Shown piece by piece: positions 20,467-24,567 of a stretch of 24,567 nt of DNA (position 1 is the first letter of the stretch; each line of letters starts with the position of its first letter). Where the stretch lies: contig MU624775.1 in NCBI GenBank assembly GCA_025349905.2, positions 1 through 24,567 of the forward strand, read 5' to 3'. Below the pieces are notes generated by a model, which saw only the letters and a list, made by a program, of their open reading frames with translations, searched no databases and was not told the DNA's origin. A program made the position numbers and the translations under genes. This DNA comes from Blastocladiella britannica. Taxonomy: Eukaryota > Blastocladiomycota > Blastocladiomycetes > Blastocladiales > Blastocladiaceae.

Positions 20467-21789
20467 ATGGCCTCGTCCGACGATATCGACGGCTGGTTCG
20501 GCTCGGACGATGCCACTCCGAGCGTTCCAATGGCCCGCCCTGCATCCGGTAGTGCCGATGCCCAACCATCACAACCACCTCAACCGACAACAACCCGCTC
20601 CCGCACATTGTCCCTCACGTCGGCGCTCGGATCCATCGCAGGCACCCTGTCCTCGTATGTGCGCCATGCCGCCGCTTCTTTACCTTCGTCCGCAACCCCG
20701 TACGCGTCCGGGTCGATGCCGTCGGTCTTCCGCGACTCGATTCCAGAAGTGACCGGCGACCTCGGCGCAGATGGTCCTCCCCTTTCACGCAACATGCCGC
20801 TCGAAACTGATCCTCCGAGTGCGGTGGATGCCGGCAGCGTGCTGACGGACCGCTCGCTCACCATGGATGCCGACCTAGTGGACGACTTTGAACACATCGA
20901 TGAGGAGGACCACGCCGCCACAGCGCGGCAAGCTGCTATCCAAGAGTCGTTGGCGGCCATGGCCAATGTGCTCGAACTCAATGGACGGCTGCCCATGACC
21001 AAGCCGGTCTTGACACTGGATTTGGCTCTACAGGTGCGTGTGCACGTTTTTTTTTCTTTGGTCATTGAGCGGAATCGTCGTAGACCGGCTTCAATCCAAT
21101 ATAGCTGCGAGGTCACTTGCCGATCCTGCCGCGGATCGCCGATCGCTGGCAGCTGGTCTACTCCATGGACCAGCACGGAATCTCTTTGGCTACGTTGTAC
21201 GACAAGTTTCGCACCGCCGTCAGCAACAAGACTGTTCAGCAGCGAGGGTTTGTACTCGTGATCCTGGACTCGACTGGGAGGGTATGCCTTTGCTTTTTTT
21301 TTTTCTTTCTTATCTTTCAAAACATTTCATTCATATTTTTTGCTCTCTACAGAAATTTGGCGCATTCCTCTCGGATCCACTCCACAACAGCCAAAGCTTT
21401 TTCGGAACGGGCGAGACGTACTTAGCTGACTCATTGATCTCTTTTGGCGCTCAAACTCACCAGTAAAAAAACATGCGACAGGTTTGTGTTTTCATGTGAC
21501 AAGGAAAGTGACAAGGCAACAGTGTACCCCTGGACGGGAGAGAACGAGTACTTTTTGTTTGGCGACCTCAAGTATTTTGCGGTTGGAGCTGGGTCCGTTT
21601 TTCTTTTTTCTTCAGTCGACCTTGTAATTGACAACAACAAACGATAGGGACGGCCACTTTGCACTTTGGCTGGATCATGACTTGGAGCAGGGCAAGTCCG
21701 ATCCGGTGCCGACCTTTGGGAACCCGGTCCTGGCATCGGCATCGACCTTTGTCTGCTACGAGTTGGAAGTGTGGGGTGTTGCCCCCTGA
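20467..21789 (+). CDS. OXR1: TLDc-domain protein, Oxr1-like, five exons
   Basis: TLDc proteins protect against oxidative damage, and some of them bind and disassemble the V-ATPase. Exons: 20467-21033, 21105-21281, 21353-21417, 21482-21592, 21648-21789, giving 353 residues. The first ~185 residues are Ser/Thr/Pro-rich with an acidic patch (DADLVDDFEHIDEEDH). The TLDc domain fills the rest: LRGHLPILPRIADRWQLVYS, QRGFVLVILDSTGR+KFGAFLSDPL, FFGTGET+FVFSCDKE, VYPWTGENEYF, AVGAG+DGHFALWLDHDL and TFGNPVLAS ending ELEVWGVAP, the usual order to the C-terminal Glu-x-Trp-Gly. All four joins keep frame and rebuild these motifs. Intron 4 has a GTCCGT donor. There is no LysM or GRAM domain, so this is the short fungal form. 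The gene symbol is by family; paralog identity is not certain. Confidence 0.88.
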
Positions 21790-21877
21790 CCCCGTCCTTC
21801 ATCTTTCTTTCTTACTTTTTCAATTTCCGCTGCTCAAAGGCCGCAAGAATACAAAAAGACATGTACATGCAGTATAT
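21790..21877. terminator. Convergent 3' spacer between the TLDc and SDR genes
   Basis: 88 bp between two facing stop codons. It must hold both polyadenylation regions, or the 3' UTRs overlap. It contains T-rich sequence on the plus strand (tcttt/ttctt runs) and an AATACAAAAAG element. No clean AATAAA is seen. Confidence 0.35.
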
Positions 21878-22999
21878 TCAGGAAATGTTCTTCTCAATCT
21901 CGGCAGCAACCGACTCGCCCAGCTTCTCCTTGACAATACGGATCGAAAGGTCCCACAGCTTGTCGGCCAGCGCCGGGTCATTAGCCATCTTGCTCCCGGA
22001 CTTGACCTCGCCATAGGGCTCGAAGTAGCTGCCGCTGGCAACATCCCACTTGGTGCCCTTCGGGTGCGTGGCCGCAGCCAGTGTGGTGCGGGCGCCATTG
22101 TCGGGCGACTTGGCAAACACGACCGTCGCGGCCGACATCACCGCCGATGCGACACCGCCGTAGGCTCCGCCGATGTTGCGCTGCAGCTCCGTCGCGACAT
22201 ATCTGCATATTTTCATAGGTGAGGATTGCGCTTGTTCCGTTCCGACAACAAAAATAAAAGTGAGCATACCCAGGGTGCAAGGCGGCAGCCCACACGTTCG
22301 GCACGCGCTGGGCAATTTTCTTGGTGAACAGCAAGTTGGCAAGCTTGGACTGGCCGTAGGCGCCGTGCGGGGTGTAAATGTCGCGCAGCTTGGACTCGTC
22401 GCCGTCGGCCCCGACCACAATCTGCTCGTACTCGGAGATGCCCCAGCTGTACGGGTACTCGTGCGCAAGGGACGACAGGTTCACCACGCGTGCGTCACCG
22501 GTGGACCGATCGATGGAGGGGAACAGCAGACCCGTAAACACAAAGTGGCCCATGTGGTTGGTTCCAAATTGGCTCTCGATCCCGTCCTTGGTCAGTTGGT
22601 AAGGGCACGTCATGATCCCGGCGTTGTTGATGAGCACGTCGATCTTTGGGTGACGCTCACGAAGCTCGCGCGCGGCCTTGGCGGCCGACTCGAGCGACAT
22701 CAGATCGAGCACTTGGAACTCGAGCTTTGCCTTGTCAAAGTCCGGGCCAAGCTCGGTGGCAATCTTTTCGATCGCCGCTTTGGCCTTTGTATATTTATGT
22801 GGTCAGTATCGAGCTTGTCGGTCAATGCAACAAATAAAATCGATACCTTCTCCTCGGAACGGCATGCCAGCACCACGAATGCGCCCTTGCGAGCCAGCTC
22901 GCGAACCGTGATGGCGCCAATGCCCGTGTTTGCGCCGGTCACGACGTACTTCTTACCCGAGAGGTCGGGAATCTGTTGGATGGAGAAACCGTTGCCCAT
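21878..22999 (-). CDS. Short-chain dehydrogenase/reductase (retinol dehydrogenase/WWOX-like), three exons
   Basis: NAD(P)-dependent oxidoreductase of the classical SDR family. Its substrate is unknown; the closest look is to retinol dehydrogenase-type enzymes. Exons in coding order: 22999-22847, 22784-22270, 22202-21878, giving 330 residues. Cofactor motif TGANTGIG at 21-28, NNAG at 104-107, Asn/His in TNHMGHF, catalytic Ser in VVNLSS (155-156) and YGQSK with Tyr194 and Lys198. The second join gives AALHPG+YVATELQRN, the standard SDR segment after the active site. There is no signal peptide or transmembrane helix. The start MGNGFS fits an N-myristoylation signal (Gly2, Ser6). An in-frame run upstream of 22999 (from about 23092) lacks an ATG, so 22999 is the start. 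Confidence 0.9.
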
Positions 23000-23341
23000 T
23001 GTTGTAATTATGTTGTTTAGTTTTTTTTTCAAGTGTGCTGAGGTTTCCTGAGGTTTTGCGGATGCGGGTGGACGCGCGTCGACTTTATTCACGTATCAAA
23101 CTTGAAGCGCCACCGCCAACTCAAACCGAATGCTGACAAAAAAAAGTCCATCTCCAGGGATAAATGGTGTATACCTGCCTGGTTTGACGTGTCGTCCTCC
23201 AAATCTTCAATGAATCGTGATGTCGTCGGCCAACATCACACAGTCAGCAAGCATGGTTTCCCAGAGTAAAGATATATAAGTTAAATTCCCAACTGCAAAA
23301 AAAAATGCAAAATCTCACCAACGCGATCCGCAACATCCCCT
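23000..23341. other. Spacer between guanylate kinase end and SDR start
   Basis: 342 bp with no firm gene. It carries the 3' end of guanylate kinase and the SDR promoter, both minus strand. A TATATAAG lies at 23273-23280 on the plus strand. On the minus strand a tract ending TTTTTTTTTGCAG (about 23298-23310) just downstream of the kinase stop looks like a 3' splice acceptor. Confidence 0.35.
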
Positions 23342-24479
23342 TCACATGACGACACAGAACTTGCTCTTCTTGCCGTCTTTCCCCACCTTGGCTCCCTTCT
23401 TCTTACTCCCAGCACCAGCGGCATCAGCGGCAGCCGCCTCCTTGGGATCCTTGACGTCATAGTGCTTGAGCACCCATTCCTTGAGCGTAGCGTACGCGTC
23501 GTCCTCCTTGTCGTTGGTGATCTGCACCTCATGTGGCGCCTCGGCGCTGTCGGCGTACTCGAGCTCGGCCTTGGCAGTCTCCAGGCGCTTGGCCAGCGAC
23601 TCGTCGGTCTCGGTTCCACGGGCCTTGAGCCGCTTCTCCACTTCTTCCATGGACGGCGGACGAACAAACACGAAGTGCGCGTGCATGTCGGCGGCCTTGA
23701 TGGACTTGACGCCGTGCATCTCGATACTGTTTTATTTACAAGTTAGGTTCCCATTACAACGTTGGTCAATAGGGAAAAGCGCACTCGAGAACACAGATTT
23801 TGCCCGCATCCGTGACCGACTTGACGGCGGCCTTAGAGGTGCCGTACGAGTTGCCCGAGAACTCGGCGTGCTCAATGAACGCGTCGTCGCCCACAAGCTT
23901 GTCGAACGCGGCCTGATCGACAAAGTGGTAGTTGACGCCGTCCTTTTCGCCCTCGCGAGGGGATCGGGTCGTGTCTATTTCGTAATTGAATTAGTTGTGG
24001 ATCAATCAACACAAAAAAAAATGGAGAACATACGCGACACGGAGAAGCCAAAGGCGTCGGGGTACTCCTTGAACAGTCGGTTGATAAGCGTTGACTTGCC
24101 TAAAAATTTCACAAAGACGAGACGGAGATAAGTATTATTTTTTAAGGTTTTTGTTTTTATCGATGGGAAATTGAGGCACTTTTTGAACCTCAACCGCAGC
24201 CGCATCAAAGGAGAAAAAAGTACCTGATCCGCTCGGTCCGCTCACAACCAGAGGACGCGTGTTGTCCTTGTCAGTAGCAGCAGCAGCAGCAGCAGCAGTA
24301 GTGCTCACTGCAGTCGGTGGCGCAATCGCGCGCGATGCATCTTCAGCGGGCGGCGCGCCGGGCGAATCGGGAAGCGGGGTGGCGGCGGCAACAGTGGGGT
24401 CGGCAGCGGGCGACGCGGGCTCAACAACGGCGACGGCGTCAGTAGCGGGGGCAGGAGCAGCAGGGGTCGGGTCGGACAT
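23342..24479 (-). CDS. GUK1: Guanylate kinase with N-terminal extension and C-terminal polybasic CaaX tail, four exons
   Basis: Converts GMP to GDP using ATP, essential for GTP and cGMP supply. Exons in coding order: 24479-24224, 24099-24034, 23974-23785, 23726-23342, giving 298 residues against about 190-200 for most eukaryotic guanylate kinases. The first ~74 residues are an Ala/Pro-rich low-complexity extension. The P-loop is GPSGSG+KST (81-89, split by intron 1). The GMP-binding segment is SVS+HTTRSPREGEKDGVNYHF (to 125), then FIEHAEFSGNSYGTSKAAV, KICVLD+IEMHGVKSIK and the lid/adenine region VFVRPPS with RLKARGTETD. All joins keep frame. After the core fold (about residue 262) there is a tail with eight Lys in 279-293 and a terminal Cys-Val-Val-Met (295-298), a consensus farnesylation box. 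I know of no canonical guanylate kinase with such an end. Confidence 0.93.
24276..24298 (-). repeat. AGC/GCT tract coding for an Ala run in guanylate kinase
   Basis: An almost pure AGC triplet run on the plus strand, read as GCT (Ala) in the kinase N-terminal extension. Unlike the mixed Gln tracts elsewhere it is uninterrupted, so length polymorphism between strains is likely. Confidence 0.8.
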
Positions 24480-24567
24480 TATAAATATTGTATTTCTTTT
24501 GGTATATTTGCAATGGGAAAGGCTTGTTTGGCTCGATTTCAAAGTTTGGGAATCGTCGTTTTTTTTT
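24480..24567. other. Guanylate kinase upstream region, cut by the window edge
   Basis: 88 bp upstream of the kinase ATG, AT-rich, with a TATTTATA immediately before the start on the minus strand and a terminal A/T run. Probably promoter and leader. Confidence 0.35.

Noticed and set aside
24276..24298. AGC triplet run as a CRISPR or transposon-end repeat
   Set aside because: It is a simple triplet microsatellite inside a coding exon, with no spacers or flanking inverted repeats.

Overview
The window looks like nuclear DNA of a flagellated (zoosporic) fungus, most likely a blastocladiomycete or close relative; this placement is inference. The reasons are GC-rich coding sequence, many very short spliceosomal introns (25 modelled, 53-124 nt), a homeodomain protein with a second conserved region of the type seen in fungal homeobox factors, fungal-type housekeeping genes, and a dynein-arm assembly factor (DNAAF11/LRRC6) that only organisms with motile cilia need. 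I see no viral, plasmid, transposon, CRISPR, rRNA or tRNA sequence.

Layout, left to right: an APC-superfamily amino acid/ethanolamine-type permease (+, 289-2516); the DEAD-box rRNA-processing helicase Rrp3/DDX47 (-, 2548-3942); the Golgi-ER SNARE Sec20 (+, 4077-5045); the WD40 SSU-processome protein Sof1/DCAF13 (-, 5080-6470); a large Gln/Ser-rich homeodomain regulator (-, 6589-10274); DNAAF11 (-, 10742-12201); the U2 snRNP SF3b subunit Rse1/SF3B3 (+, 12373-16467); a 904-residue low-complexity protein of unknown function (-, 16643-19428); a TLDc/Oxr1-like protein (+, 20467-21789); a short-chain dehydrogenase (-, 21878-22999); and guanylate kinase (-, 23342-24479).

The genes are packed tightly. 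Tail-to-tail pairs are 31, 34, 88 and 175 bp apart. Two head-to-head pairs share spacers of 134 and 171 bp (RRP3/SEC20 and DNAAF11/RSE1). A third pair is separated by 1,038 bp. There is no operon-like pathway. Two ribosome-biogenesis genes (RRP3, SOF1), one splicing gene and one secretion gene sit among regulators. All gene models were built by hand from reading-frame continuity, GT/GC-AG signals and family conservation. Each join keeps frame.

The most notable signals are: a guanylate kinase ending in a K-Ras-like polybasic CaaX tail; an adjacent dehydrogenase with an N-myristoylation-type start; five copies of an APHLR peptide in the homeodomain protein, conserved in peptide but not in codons; a GC-AG intron and a 16-nt coding first exon in DNAAF11; and a window-wide 5' splice-site preference for a pyrimidine at +4.
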